Assembly (NCBI GenBank): GCA_910584035.1
Contig: CAJTZR010000090.1
Coordinates: 1 to 7,843, forward strand
DNA from: an uncultured Christensenella sp.
GTDB lineage: Bacteria > Bacillota > Clostridia > Christensenellales > UBA3700
Length of the DNA: 7,843 bases
Reading direction: 5' to 3'
Shown here: in pieces, positions 1-6,959 of the stretch
Layout of the letters: the number at the start of each line of letters is the position of its first letter
Numbering within the stretch: position 1 is the stretch's first letter
Position numbers and translations under genes: made by a program
The notes under the pieces: model-generated
Told to the model about the DNA's origin: nothing
Databases searched by the model: none
The model's input: the letters and a program-made list of their open reading frames with translations, nothing else

Positions 1-2
1 TT

Positions 3-74
3 GCGACAAACTCAGATTCTCAACTATTATGGGAAGCAGCTTGTGGTAGACTAGACATAGCAGATTTTATTTGA
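3..74 (+). CDS. 3' end of an unrecognised protein gene (partial)
   Basis: This frame is open from the window edge to a TGA at 72-74. It encodes the last 23 residues of a protein, ending in LDIADFI. It is the longest of the three forward frames here; the other two stop within about 55 bases. Its composition (an acidic, amphipathic tail containing LLWEAACGR) looks like real protein, and a good intrinsic terminator lies about 70 bases downstream, as expected after a gene end. The fragment is too short to assign a family, and I do not recognise it. It could still be a chance open frame. Confidence 0.45.
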   Translation, partial: ATNSDSQLLWEAACGRLDIADFI

Positions 75-146
75 TGAATAAAATATAAACAAACTAAATT
101 ATAGATTTAATTTTATAAAAAATCTAAAATATAAAGATATTAAACA

Positions 147-181
147 AACAAGATACCAACTGGTATCTTGTTGTTATTTTG
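147..181 (+). terminator. Intrinsic terminator after the first (partial) gene
   Basis: A perfect 11-bp stem (147-157 with 162-172, GC core GATACC/GGTATC) has a 4-base loop AACT and is followed by a T-rich tail (GTTATTTTGTT). It lies about 70 bases after the stop of the partial gene and before the next promoter, so it isolates the two transcription units. Confidence 0.8.
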
Positions 182-321
182 TTATATGTTAATAACTTGA
201 TAATATGAAAGATTACATTAAAACTATTACAATGCTCAAAAAAGCTATGAAAATCGGTATTAAATTGTATATTTTGTTACATTATGTTAAATATAAAGTG
301 TAATATTTGGATTTTTTGTGT

Positions 322-350
322 TTGACAATAAGTTTAAAATATGATATTAT
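322..350 (+). promoter_or_regulatory. Sigma-A-type promoter of the metallophosphoesterase gene
   Basis: A perfect -35 TTGACA (322-327), a 17-base spacer and -10 TATTAT (345-350) are present, with an extended -10 TG at 342-343. The expected transcript starts near 357, giving a short leader of about 25 bases before the ATG at 383. The leader contains the ribosome binding site GGGAGG (372-377). Confidence 0.85.
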
Positions 351-382
351 AACATTGATATATAAATCTGTGGGAGGATTAT

Positions 383-1678
383 ATGGGGAGTTTTAATGAG
401 TTTGTGAAAAAGAATAAAGTTACCATTATTATTGCAATGGTTGCTATAGTTGTTGTGATTGGTCTTGCAATTGGTATACCTTGTGGTGTATTGTTTGCAC
501 AGAAAAAAGGCACACCTAGTACTTACACTTATGATAAAACAAAAGATTTTGATGTAACCAATGATGGCTATGTATTAACTATTGCTGATGATAAAGATTT
601 TAAAGTAATGAATATTGCGGATTTGCAAGTTTCAGAGTTATACACAGCGTCAAGGAATAAGCAAAATTATGAATTAGTTAAACAAATGGTTGAGGCGGAA
701 AAGCCTGATTTATTGACTTTTACTGGTGATAATTTTTGGCTTTATAATGCTAAAGCTGCTACTAAAAAGTTTATAAAAAACATAGATAGTTTAAATGTGC
801 CTTGGGCACCAGTGTTTGGTAATCACGAGCCAGAAACAGAGGTTGACACTAATTGGATGATGGAACAATTTTTGACTGCCAAAAACTGCATATTTAATTA
901 TGGCGAAAATAAAAACAGAATGGCTGATTTGGCAAAAGGTCCTATTAATATTGCTGGTGTTGGAAACTATGTAATTAATATAAAGAATTCCTCTGGCAGT
1001 ATAATAAATACAATTATTATGATGGATTCACATTCTAATAATGGAAATCAACATCACGAATATTTTAACAATCCAAGCGTTGGTGAGGATATAAACGGTC
1101 TTGAAGGTTGGTTTACCAATGGAGGATATTTATATCGCTCTTATACACAAGAGGAACTTGAAAAAGACAATACTTTAACTGGAACTAAAGCGGTTGGTAC
1201 AAACTATGATTACATAAAACAAAGTCAGATTGATTGGTATGAGTGGGTTATAAAGGGAATTGAAAAGGTGAATGGTGGTGTTGTTAATTCTGAATTATTT
1301 TTCCATATTCCATTGCCAGAATTTAATATTGCTTATGCTTTATATGAAAAAACTTTGCCAGAAAATTATAATGGTAGAGATGTTATAAATGGTAATTTTG
1401 GTTTGAATAGGGAAAATGTTTGCTCACCTTACTATAATAGTGGATTCTTTGATAAAATTACTGCTCTTGGTAGTACTAAAGATATTATAGTTGGTCACGA
1501 CCACGTAAATAATTCTTCAATTGTATATGAGGGAGTTAGATTGACTTATGGCTTAAAAACGGGTAATGGCTGTTATTGGGATGAATCTGGTGAGGTTAGC
1601 GGTTGTACTATTATTGCTATTGATAAACAAGGAACTACAAGTACAGAACATAAATATTATCCATTTGCAAAAAAATAA
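383..1678 (+). CDS. Membrane-anchored calcineurin-like metallophosphoesterase
   Basis: This is a predicted two-metal phosphoesterase acting outside the membrane; its substrate is unknown. The 431-residue product starts with a short basic segment (K9, K10, K12), then one hydrophobic helix at about residues 13-38 (cytoplasmic N-terminus, no convincing lipobox or signal cleavage site), and a catalytic domain from about 72 to the end. The metallophosphoesterase signature runs in order: IADLQ (D80, with Q82 where many members have H), GDN (115-117), GNHE (146-149), FFHIP (H308) and GHDH (371-374, H372 and H374). This layout resembles the bacterial/yeast Dcr2-like (purple acid phosphatase-type) metallophosphoesterases. 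The start is fixed by GGGAGG at 372-377, five bases upstream. It has its own promoter and ends at the shared terminator, so it is monocistronic. Family call is strong; cellular role is open. Confidence 0.88.
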   Translation: MGSFNEFVKKNKVTIIIAMVAIVVVIGLAIGIPCGVLFAQKKGTPSTYTYDKTKDFDVTNDGYVLTIADDKDFKVMNIADLQVSELYTASRNKQNYELVKQMVEAEKPDLLTFTGDNFWLYNAKAATKKFIKNIDSLNVPWAPVFGNHEPETEVDTNWMMEQFLTAKNCIFNYGENKNRMADLAKGPINIAGVGNYVINIKNSSGSIINTIIMMDSHSNNGNQHHEYFNNPSVGEDINGLEGWFTNGGYLYRSYTQEELEKDNTLTGTKAVGTNYDYIKQSQIDWYEWVIKGIEKVNGGVVNSELFFHIPLPEFNIAYALYEKTLPENYNGRDVINGNFGLNRENVCSPYYNSGFFDKITALGSTKDIIVGHDHVNNSSIVYEGVRLTYGLKTGNGCYWDESGEVSGCTIIAIDKQGTTSTEHKYYPFAKK

Positions 1679-1871
1679 AAATGAAATCAACTTGCAAAAA
1701 TAAAAATAATTGTATAAAATATATCTAGCTTTTATTTTTTGTTTGCTTTGGTAAATAAAATAAATATGGATAGTGTTTTTTCTGTTAAAAAATTTATATA
1801 AAATGTTTAGGAGTTTAAAATTGCAAGTTAACAAAGCTTTTTAATAATTTACTTTAAAAAATTAACTAATA

Positions 1872-1909
1872 AAACAAATAAAGTCGGTGTTACCGACTTT
1901 ATTTTGTTT
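1872..1909. terminator. Bidirectional intrinsic terminator between convergent genes
   Basis: A 13-bp perfect stem with loop GTT (1876-1888 with 1892-1904) has core AGTCGGT/ACCGACT. After one bulged base (1905) it continues for 4 A:T pairs (1872-1875 with 1906-1909). The right arm is T-rich on the + strand and the left arm is T-rich on the - strand. The hairpin can therefore end both the metallophosphoesterase transcript and the fba transcript, whose genes converge on it. Confidence 0.85.
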
Positions 1910-1959
1910 AATATCAATTTATTTAAGTTAAGTTATGTAAGAAAATTAATTTGCTAAAA

Positions 1960-2925
1960 TTAGTTTTTCTCAACAGCTGCCATAATTTCAGCTGCTTTGC
2001 CGTTACAACCAAGTACGTTAACAAGTTTGTGACGAACGATTTCCTTAATGTTAGCTCTTGCATCACCAAGATATTGACGAGGGTCAAAATGCTCTGGATG
2101 CTCATTGAAATGCTTACGGATAGCTGCAGTGCAAGCTAGTCTTAAGTCAGAGTCAATGTTGATTTTGCAAACAGCCATTGAAGCTGCTTGACGTAGCATT
2201 TCTTCTGGAATACCGATAGCATCTGGCATTTTACCACCATTCTCGTTAATTGTTTTAACGAATTGTTGTGGAACTGATGATGCACCGTGTAGTACGATAG
2301 GGAAGTTAGGAAGTCTTTTCTCAACTTCTTCCAAAATGTCAAACTTAAGTTGTGGCTTTTGACCTGGTTTGAATTTGTAAGCACCGTGGCTAGTACCGAT
2401 AGCGATAGCTAAGCTGTCAACACCAGTCTTAGTAACAAACTCCTCAACCTCTTCTGGACGAGTGTAAGAAGCATCTTCTGCACTTACGTTTACAGCGTCC
2501 TCAATACCTGCAAGTCTACCAAGCTCAGCCTCTACAACAACGCCTCTTTCGTGAGCGTAGTCAGCAACTTTTTTAGCAAGCTCAATATTTTTCTCAAATG
2601 GATGATGAGAACCATCAATCATTACTGATGTGAAACCATTGTCAATACAATCTTTGCAAAGCTCGAAAGTGTCACCATGGTCTAAGTGTAAGCAGATTGG
2701 TAGATTACTGTCAATTACAGCAGCTTCAACCATTTTGCGTAGATAAGTAGCATTAGCATACTTACGAGCACCTGCTGAAACTTGCAAAATAAGTGGAGCT
2801 TTCTCCTCTTTAGCGGCATCAACGATACCTTGAATAATTTCCATGTTGTTTACATTAAAAGCACCAATAGCGTATTTGCCTTCATATGCTTTTTTGAACA
2901 TTTCTTTACTAGTAATTAGTGGCAT
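1960..2925 (-). CDS. fba: Class II fructose-1,6-bisphosphate aldolase
   Basis: This cytoplasmic, zinc-dependent glycolytic/gluconeogenic enzyme reversibly splits fructose 1,6-bisphosphate into glyceraldehyde 3-phosphate and dihydroxyacetone phosphate. The 321-residue product is a complete (beta/alpha)8 class II aldolase of the shorter bacterial type. Visible motifs are LHLDHGDT (79-86, catalytic D82 and zinc ligand H83), DGSHHPFEKN (104-113), VEAELG (131-136), GTSHG (177-181, zinc ligand H180), LHGASSV (212-218, zinc ligand H213) and NIDSD (256-260, phosphate binding). The segment at about 230-242 (GKMPDAIGIPEE) is an insertion seen in many anaerobe class II aldolases. The start is supported by GGAGGA on the minus strand at 2935-2940, nine bases upstream. 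It is transcribed alone from 2964-2992 and ends at the shared hairpin. Nothing in it looks damaged. Confidence 0.97.
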   Translation of the reverse strand: MPLITSKEMFKKAYEGKYAIGAFNVNNMEIIQGIVDAAKEEKAPLILQVSAGARKYANATYLRKMVEAAVIDSNLPICLHLDHGDTFELCKDCIDNGFTSVMIDGSHHPFEKNIELAKKVADYAHERGVVVEAELGRLAGIEDAVNVSAEDASYTRPEEVEEFVTKTGVDSLAIAIGTSHGAYKFKPGQKPQLKFDILEEVEKRLPNFPIVLHGASSVPQQFVKTINENGGKMPDAIGIPEEMLRQAASMAVCKINIDSDLRLACTAAIRKHFNEHPEHFDPRQYLGDARANIKEIVRHKLVNVLGCNGKAAEIMAAVEKN

Positions 2926-2963
2926 AGTAAAAAATCCTCCAATTGTTTTTTATTAATGTATAT

Positions 2964-2992
2964 ATAATAACACAATTTAATTTATATTTCAA
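2964..2992 (-). promoter_or_regulatory. Promoter of fba
   Basis: Read on the minus strand: -35 TTGAAA (complement of 2987-2992), a 17-base spacer, then -10 TATTAT (complement of 2964-2969) with an extended -10 TG one base before it. The leader is about 30 bases before the start codon at 2925 and contains the GGAGGA ribosome binding site. Confidence 0.82.
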
Positions 2993-3083
2993 CACTTTTA
3001 CAATAATTTTATTTTTCAATAGAATATTTTTTTCAAATTTATCTTTTTTTGTAAATTTAATAACCAAAATAGCTAAAATTACA

Positions 3084-3112
3084 TTTACTTTTAAACTTAG
3101 TTATGTTATACT
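3084..3112 (+). promoter_or_regulatory. Promoter of the MBL / pseudokinase / amino acid kinase operon
   Basis: -35-like TTTACT (3084-3089), a 17-base spacer and -10 TATACT (3107-3112) are present, with the extended -10 TG at 3104-3105. It faces away from the fba promoter, so 2926-3194 is a divergent control region. The leader would be about 75 bases. The -35 is poorer than those of the other promoters in the window, so weaker or activator-aided expression is possible. Confidence 0.65.
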
Positions 3113-3194
3113 TTGTATGATATAACTTGTAAGTATATGTAACAAATTTTTTATTTTGCAATAAAATAGTAGTAAAGTTTTCCCAGAGGTTATA

Positions 3195-4388
3195 ATGGCT
3201 AATAAGAAAGGTAATAAAAAAAGTAAAGATATTGATATAAAAGCCACTAAAAAAGGTGTAAGAGTTAAGGCAAAAGGTGGAAAAGCTACAACTATAAGTT
3301 ACAGCTCTAAGCTGTTTATTAGTATTGCTGTCGTTGTTTTGCTTGTAGTGACTGCTGTACTAATATTCCGTTTTGGCTTCCCAACACAATGGAATGATTT
3401 TATTTCTAAATTCAAACCTAATGGTGTAGAAGGTAACCCTGATGGTGATTTGGCAGTACACTTTTTAGACGTTGGTCAAGGTGACTGCATTATTATCCAA
3501 TTGCCAGACGGCAAAAATGCGATTATTGACGCTGGTGGCGATTCAAAGAATACAACTAATGAGCGTTGTGAAGACAGAATACTAAATAATATAAATGAGT
3601 TGAAAATAACAACTTTTGAATATATGTTCCTATCTCATACAGACGCTGACCACGTAGATTATATGGATAGCGTATTGGAAAATTATGATGTTAAAAACAT
3701 ATATCGACCTGCTTTTAACAGCACTTTGGAACGTGATAAAAATGTTAATCCTCAATATGGAACAATAGAGACGGTTACATACAATAATTTTATTAAAGCG
3801 GTTGAGAATGAAGTAAAAGAAATTGGTGCTAAAGTTATTTTGAATATTGGAAAGCTTGACCCAATTGTAGGTGAGGGATATCGGTTTGACATTTATGGTG
3901 TCGCTGAGGAATGGTATCGTATGGACAAAGTTGGCACTGAGGGACAAATCGATGCTAAGGAAAGAAATAAAATTTCACCAATGATATTGTTATCATATAA
4001 TGGTGAAAATAATATAAGACGCATTATGTTTACTGGTGATGCAGAGGGCAAAGGCGGTAATGGTGGCGAAGGTTTATTTTTAAATGGATATAAAGATAAC
4101 ATTGATATTGATTTATTAAAGGTCGGTCATCACGGCAGTAGTTCATCTGCAAGTGAAGACTTTTTAGATAGACTAGACCCAGAATATGCTGTAATTAGTG
4201 TAGGTGTAGAAAATAATCACGGACATCCTAACCAAAATTGCTTAGATAGACTTGCAAATTATAGTAACGGTAAAGGTCAAAAAGGCATTCAAGTTTATAT
4301 GACTAAGGAATGTGGCGATATAATTTTTAGAGTCAATAAAAAAGGTATTATGACTTTTGATACTGACATTGATAGGGTAGCAGTATGA
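3195..4388 (+). CDS. Membrane-anchored DVGQGD-type metallo-beta-lactamase-fold hydrolase (ComEC C-terminal-like)
   Basis: This is a predicted metal-dependent hydrolase on the outer face of the membrane, with unknown substrate. The 397-residue product has a very basic N-terminus (residues 2-30, many Lys), one hydrophobic helix at about 40-60, a linker, and an MBL domain from about 86. Visible motifs: DVGQGD (92-97), the metal-binding SHTDADH (147-153: H148, D150, D152, H153), FTGDAE (279-284, D282), VGHHGS (310-315, H312) and NNHGHPN (340-346). These are the hallmarks of the DVGQGD branch shared with the C-terminal domain of the DNA-uptake protein ComEC/Rec2. The multi-pass ComEC channel domain is absent, so this is a stand-alone anchored domain. 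A modest ribosome site (AGAGG, 3185-3189) lies five bases before the ATG. The last 4 bases overlap the next gene (ATGA), implying translational coupling. A nuclease-type role is possible but not shown. Confidence 0.85.
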   Translation: MANKKGNKKSKDIDIKATKKGVRVKAKGGKATTISYSSKLFISIAVVVLLVVTAVLIFRFGFPTQWNDFISKFKPNGVEGNPDGDLAVHFLDVGQGDCIIIQLPDGKNAIIDAGGDSKNTTNERCEDRILNNINELKITTFEYMFLSHTDADHVDYMDSVLENYDVKNIYRPAFNSTLERDKNVNPQYGTIETVTYNNFIKAVENEVKEIGAKVILNIGKLDPIVGEGYRFDIYGVAEEWYRMDKVGTEGQIDAKERNKISPMILLSYNGENNIRRIMFTGDAEGKGGNGGEGLFLNGYKDNIDIDLLKVGHHGSSSSASEDFLDRLDPEYAVISVGVENNHGHPNQNCLDRLANYSNGKGQKGIQVYMTKECGDIIFRVNKKGIMTFDTDIDRVAV

Positions 4389-4801
4389 AAAGGAATATCG
4401 TAATTGTTGGTGATAACGAACTTATCAATAAAAATGTTGGTGGGGAACTAGCTATTAACTTAGAGTTGAACTTTTTAGACTTTGACGAATATTGCGAATA
4501 TATAAATTGCGTAAAACGTGAGCAAGTTTGGAAAGAGTTTGGTAAGCGAAAATTTAACGAATTGCAAAAAGAGGCTCTGCCACATATGCAAGACTTTTGC
4601 GATAGCGTAATTGGTTTTGACGGGAAATGTTCTAGAATTCCGCAAGTATACAAATTGCTTGGTGACACTGCATATATAATATGTATTGCTGATACTAATA
4701 AAGAAAAATATCAAAAATATACAGATATTTGGGTAAATTTAGGCAATAAACAAATAAAAAATATCACAAATGAAATAATGAAAAAACTAGGAGAAATATA
4801 A
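4385..4801 (+). CDS. Shikimate-kinase-like protein with lost active site (putative pseudokinase)
   Basis: This 138-residue product resembles shikimate kinase in length and layout: MKRNIVIVG (1-9), then a P-loop position, LDFDEY (31-36) matching the shikimate-binding DxD region, an EFGKRKFNEL segment (51-60) matching the GExxFRxxE helix, and a C-terminal beta/alpha part. Known kinases have GxxGxGK[ST]; here the same span reads GDNELINKN (9-17), with no GKS/T. The Arg that normally holds the shikimate carboxylate is replaced by Asn (N58), the GGG loop reads FDGK (78-81), and the late part has no LID arginine. Only D32 and D34 persist. Catalysis is therefore unlikely; a regulatory or scaffold role is inference. 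The start overlaps the previous stop by 4 bases and lacks a strong ribosome site of its own, which fits coupling. The gene is intact and overlaps the next start by 1 base. Real homology to shikimate kinase is probable but needs a profile search. Confidence 0.65.
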   Translation: MKRNIVIVGDNELINKNVGGELAINLELNFLDFDEYCEYINCVKREQVWKEFGKRKFNELQKEALPHMQDFCDSVIGFDGKCSRIPQVYKLLGDTAYIICIADTNKEKYQKYTDIWVNLGNKQIKNITNEIMKKLGEI

Positions 4802-5637
4802 TGGCAAAGTTTGATATAGAATTAGTTGGTAAAGTTGGGTCAATGGCACTGATTAATAAGGAATACAATGATATTAACTACAATGTAATCGCTAGACTTT
4901 CAAAGGAATTAAAACCAGGATATATTTGGGTAACTTCTGGTGCTGCGGAAATTGGTAGACTTGACTTTATAAAAAGAAATGGCTACGAACTTGAGGGTGA
5001 TAGCTCTGAAGTTAAAACAGACTATTCAGCTCAAGGTCAGTCTATTTTAATGAGTAATTATAGACAATATATGGATAGTAGATTTTCATTAAGACAAATT
5101 TTAGTTGAACATCAACATTTTAACAATGAAATTAAGCGTGAGTATTTGAAAAATTTGCTATTGCGTTGTCCAAAACAAAATGCAATACCTATTATCAACT
5201 ATAACGACCCTCTATCTACTGAAGAGATTATTAAAATGGAATTAATTCAACTAGGCAATAGCGAAAACTATGTTCACGGCATTGACAATGACGAAACTGC
5301 AAGCCAAATCGCTTGCCTAGTAAAATCTAAGCAACTTTTGATTTTGACTAGTGTTGATGGCATTTATAGTGATGTGAACGACAAAGATTCACTTGTTCAA
5401 TTTATTAGTGGTAGCACAACTGATGAGGTTGTACAAAATATTGAGGAGTATCAAAAAGCGTGCTATGGTGCAAGCAGAAAAGGTGCAGGTGGTGCAAAGG
5501 CAAAATTAGAGTACATTAAAGACCCTATTATGAATGGCACTGAGGTTATCATTGCAAATAGCAAATATAGATTAAAAGATATTTTAAGTGGAACAGCTCC
5601 AAGCACTAAAATTGGTGTTGACTTAATTAAGAAATAA
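4801..5637 (+). CDS. Glutamate 5-kinase-like amino acid kinase without PUA domain
   Basis: This is a predicted ATP-dependent acyl-phosphate-forming kinase of the amino acid kinase fold, closest by motif to glutamate 5-kinase (ProB, first step of proline synthesis). In the 278 residues: GKVGS (10-14, phosphate-binding Lys), VTSGAAEIG (44-52, where ProB has SSGA), YSAQGQSIL (75-83), PIINYND (130-136, where ProB has INEND), IDNDETAS (161-168, the ProB DND loop), LTSVDGIYSD (182-191) and GAGGAKAKLE (228-237, matching the nucleotide-side TKL motif). The catalytic frame is complete, so it is probably active. The C-terminal PUA domain found in many ProB proteins is missing, and proA is not in the window. 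The start has a good AGGAG (4789-4793) inside the preceding gene, and its ATG shares one base with that gene's TAA. A different substrate, such as a related carboxylic acid, cannot be excluded. Confidence 0.75.
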   Translation: MAKFDIELVGKVGSMALINKEYNDINYNVIARLSKELKPGYIWVTSGAAEIGRLDFIKRNGYELEGDSSEVKTDYSAQGQSILMSNYRQYMDSRFSLRQILVEHQHFNNEIKREYLKNLLLRCPKQNAIPIINYNDPLSTEEIIKMELIQLGNSENYVHGIDNDETASQIACLVKSKQLLILTSVDGIYSDVNDKDSLVQFISGSTTDEVVQNIEEYQKACYGASRKGAGGAKAKLEYIKDPIMNGTEVIIANSKYRLKDILSGTAPSTKIGVDLIKK

Positions 5638-5697
5638 TAATTTTTAATCATTTTATACATAATAATGCTATTAGTTAATTATAATTTGTGAGGGTAT

Positions 5698-6612
5698 ATG
5701 AATTTTGATATTGTGATAATCGGTGGCGGTCCAGCGGGATTGACAGCTGGAATTTATGCTGTGCGAGCTGGATTTAAAGTAGCCATTGTGGAAAAACAAT
5801 TTGCTGGCGGTCAAATTGCCAATACTGAAAGCGTGGATAATTATCCAGCTTTATTTGGTATAAGCGGTGTTGATTTGGCAATGAAAATGTTAGAACATAC
5901 TGAAAAACTTGGTGTAACAATGATTTATGATAGCGTTGTTGGAACAAAACTATCTTGCAAAGAAAAAATTGTTTCTACTCAAAATAATGGCAATCTTATA
6001 GCTAAAGCCGTTATAATTTGTGCTGGTGCAACGCCTCGTAAACTTGGTGTTCCTAATGAGGATAAGTTTGTTGGTAGAGGCGTTTCATATTGTGCGGTAT
6101 GTGATGGTGCGTTTTATAAAAATAAAAAAGTTGTGGTAGTTGGTGGTGGAAATACTGCGGTAAGTGATTGCTTATATTTAACTAAGTTCGCTAGTGAGGT
6201 GCATTTAGTGCATAGGCGTGATAAGTTACGTGCAAGCAAGTCTGATAGCGATAAATTGACAAATAGCGGTGTGATTATCCATTATAATAATGTTATAAGC
6301 AACATAATAGGCGAGGATAAAATCATCGGAGTTACATTGCAAAACACTTTGGATAATAGCGTAACAGATATAAATGTTGACGGCGTCTTTGTTGCAGTGG
6401 GGCAGATACCTAGTAGCAATGATATTGCTCAAGAGGTTGAACGTGACGAGTATGGTTACTTTGTAGCTGACGAAAATACTTGCACAAATATTCAAGGCGT
6501 TTTTGTTGCGGGGGATGTAAGACGTAAAAAAGTAAGACAAGTAATAACAGCTTGCAGTGATGGTGCTATTGCAGCGGAACTTGCTAACGAATATATCACA
6601 AATCTTGAATAA
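5698..6612 (+). CDS. trxB: Thioredoxin reductase (NADPH)
   Basis: This cytoplasmic FAD enzyme passes electrons from NADPH to thioredoxin and supports disulfide reduction and oxidative-stress defence. The 304-residue product has the usual low-molecular-weight TrxR length. Motifs: the FAD-binding GGGPAG (9-14), FAGGQIANTESVDNYP (35-50), the redox-active CAVC (132-135) followed by DG, the nucleotide-binding GGGNTA (149-154), HRRDKLR (172-178, the arginines expected for NADPH preference), and VAGDVRRKKVRQV (270-282), the C-terminal FAD motif. The start is fixed because the Rossmann fold begins at once, but the ribosome site GAGGG (5690-5694) is only 3-4 bases from the ATG, unusually close. No terminator separates it from the kinase gene 60 bases upstream, so readthrough from that operon is likely. 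No thioredoxin gene is visible in the window. Confidence 0.96.
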   Translation: MNFDIVIIGGGPAGLTAGIYAVRAGFKVAIVEKQFAGGQIANTESVDNYPALFGISGVDLAMKMLEHTEKLGVTMIYDSVVGTKLSCKEKIVSTQNNGNLIAKAVIICAGATPRKLGVPNEDKFVGRGVSYCAVCDGAFYKNKKVVVVGGGNTAVSDCLYLTKFASEVHLVHRRDKLRASKSDSDKLTNSGVIIHYNNVISNIIGEDKIIGVTLQNTLDNSVTDINVDGVFVAVGQIPSSNDIAQEVERDEYGYFVADENTCTNIQGVFVAGDVRRKKVRQVITACSDGAIAAELANEYITNLE

Positions 6613-6887
6613 ATAGCATAATAAATAGTAAGAACTATGTTTTAATATGCCAAAAAACTTAAGCACAAATCTTTTGGTAGATTAAAATAATAGTTAAAAA
6701 ATCAATTAAATAATTGCTGTTTTTAATTAAAAATAATTACTCATTTTTATTATAAATTGTGTAATTATAAAGCGAATTAAAATAAACAAAAAATTTTAAT
6801 ACAAAAAATAGTAATAATTTAATGTTGATTTTCATATTATAATAGCGAAATAAGAGTTTTTTGATAATAATTTATCGGAAATAAAAT
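6613..6887. other. Gene-free A/T-rich stretch downstream of trxB
   Basis: I see no coding frame, tRNA or clear GC-containing terminator here. The hairpins present are short and A/T-only, for example ATAGT/ACTAT at about 6626-6639 and CCAAAA/TTTTGG at about 6650-6676, the latter without a T tail. The end of the trxB transcript is therefore unresolved; the first convincing terminator-like hairpin on this strand is at 7020-7064. The next promoter lies just beyond this stretch. Confidence 0.6.
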
Positions 6888-6923
6888 AATTTACACAATC
6901 TTTACAATAAATGGGTGTAAATT
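6888..6923. promoter_or_regulatory. Inverted repeat abutting the -35 box of the small RNA promoter (candidate operator)
   Basis: The 9-base arms AATTTACAC (6888-6896) and GTGTAAATT (6915-6923) are perfect complements separated by 18 bases. They end two bases before the TTGACA of the strong promoter. Position and symmetry suggest a site for a dimeric regulator, though an A/T-rich context makes chance repeats common. No regulator gene is present nearby. Confidence 0.35.
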
Positions 6924-6925
6924 GT

Positions 6926-6954
6926 TTGACAAAAAATAATTATTTTGATATTAT
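6926..6954 (+). promoter_or_regulatory. Strong sigma-A-type promoter of the candidate small RNA
   Basis: A perfect -35 TTGACA (6926-6931), a 17-base spacer and -10 TATTAT (6949-6954) are present, with an extended -10 TG at 6946-6947. The -10 region TGATATTATA is the same as at the metallophosphoesterase promoter. No open frame follows for the rest of the window, so the product is probably non-coding. Transcription is expected to start near 6960-6961. Confidence 0.8.
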
Positions 6955-6959
6955 ATAAC

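Larger units (their letters stand above)
75..382. other. Gene-free stretch between the partial gene and the metallophosphoesterase gene
   Basis: This A/T-rich 308-base stretch has no credible open frame. It contains the terminator at 147-181 and the promoter at 322-350, annotated separately. A weak A/T-only inverted repeat (TAGATTT ... AAATCTA) lies at about 101-126, between the stop codon and the terminator. Nothing recognisable is seen between about 182 and 320. Confidence 0.7.

Noticed and set aside
1553..1834. Minus-strand open frame overlapping the end of the phosphoesterase gene
   Set aside because: It is antisense to a clear gene, rich in Phe, Ile, Tyr and Lys from A/T-rich DNA, with no ribosome site or recognisable motif.
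1951..2384. Small open frames on both strands inside fba
   Set aside because: They lie within a fully supported aldolase gene and have no family features of their own.
2943..3125. 60-codon + strand open frame in the divergent promoter region
   Set aside because: It is almost all Phe, Ile, Asn and Leu, lacks a ribosome site, and covers the fba and operon promoters.
3630..4714. Minus-strand open frames under the MBL and pseudokinase genes
   Set aside because: They are shadows of genes with clear motifs and start/stop coupling.
5680..5685. Perfect TATAAT just before trxB
   Set aside because: There is no acceptable -35 at 16-18 bases, and the start would fall on top of the ribosome site. In A/T-rich DNA this hexamer is common.
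6226..6666. 146-codon minus-strand open frame over the end of trxB
   Set aside because: It is antisense to conserved trxB motifs, its composition is typical of a shadow frame, and no promoter or ribosome site is seen.
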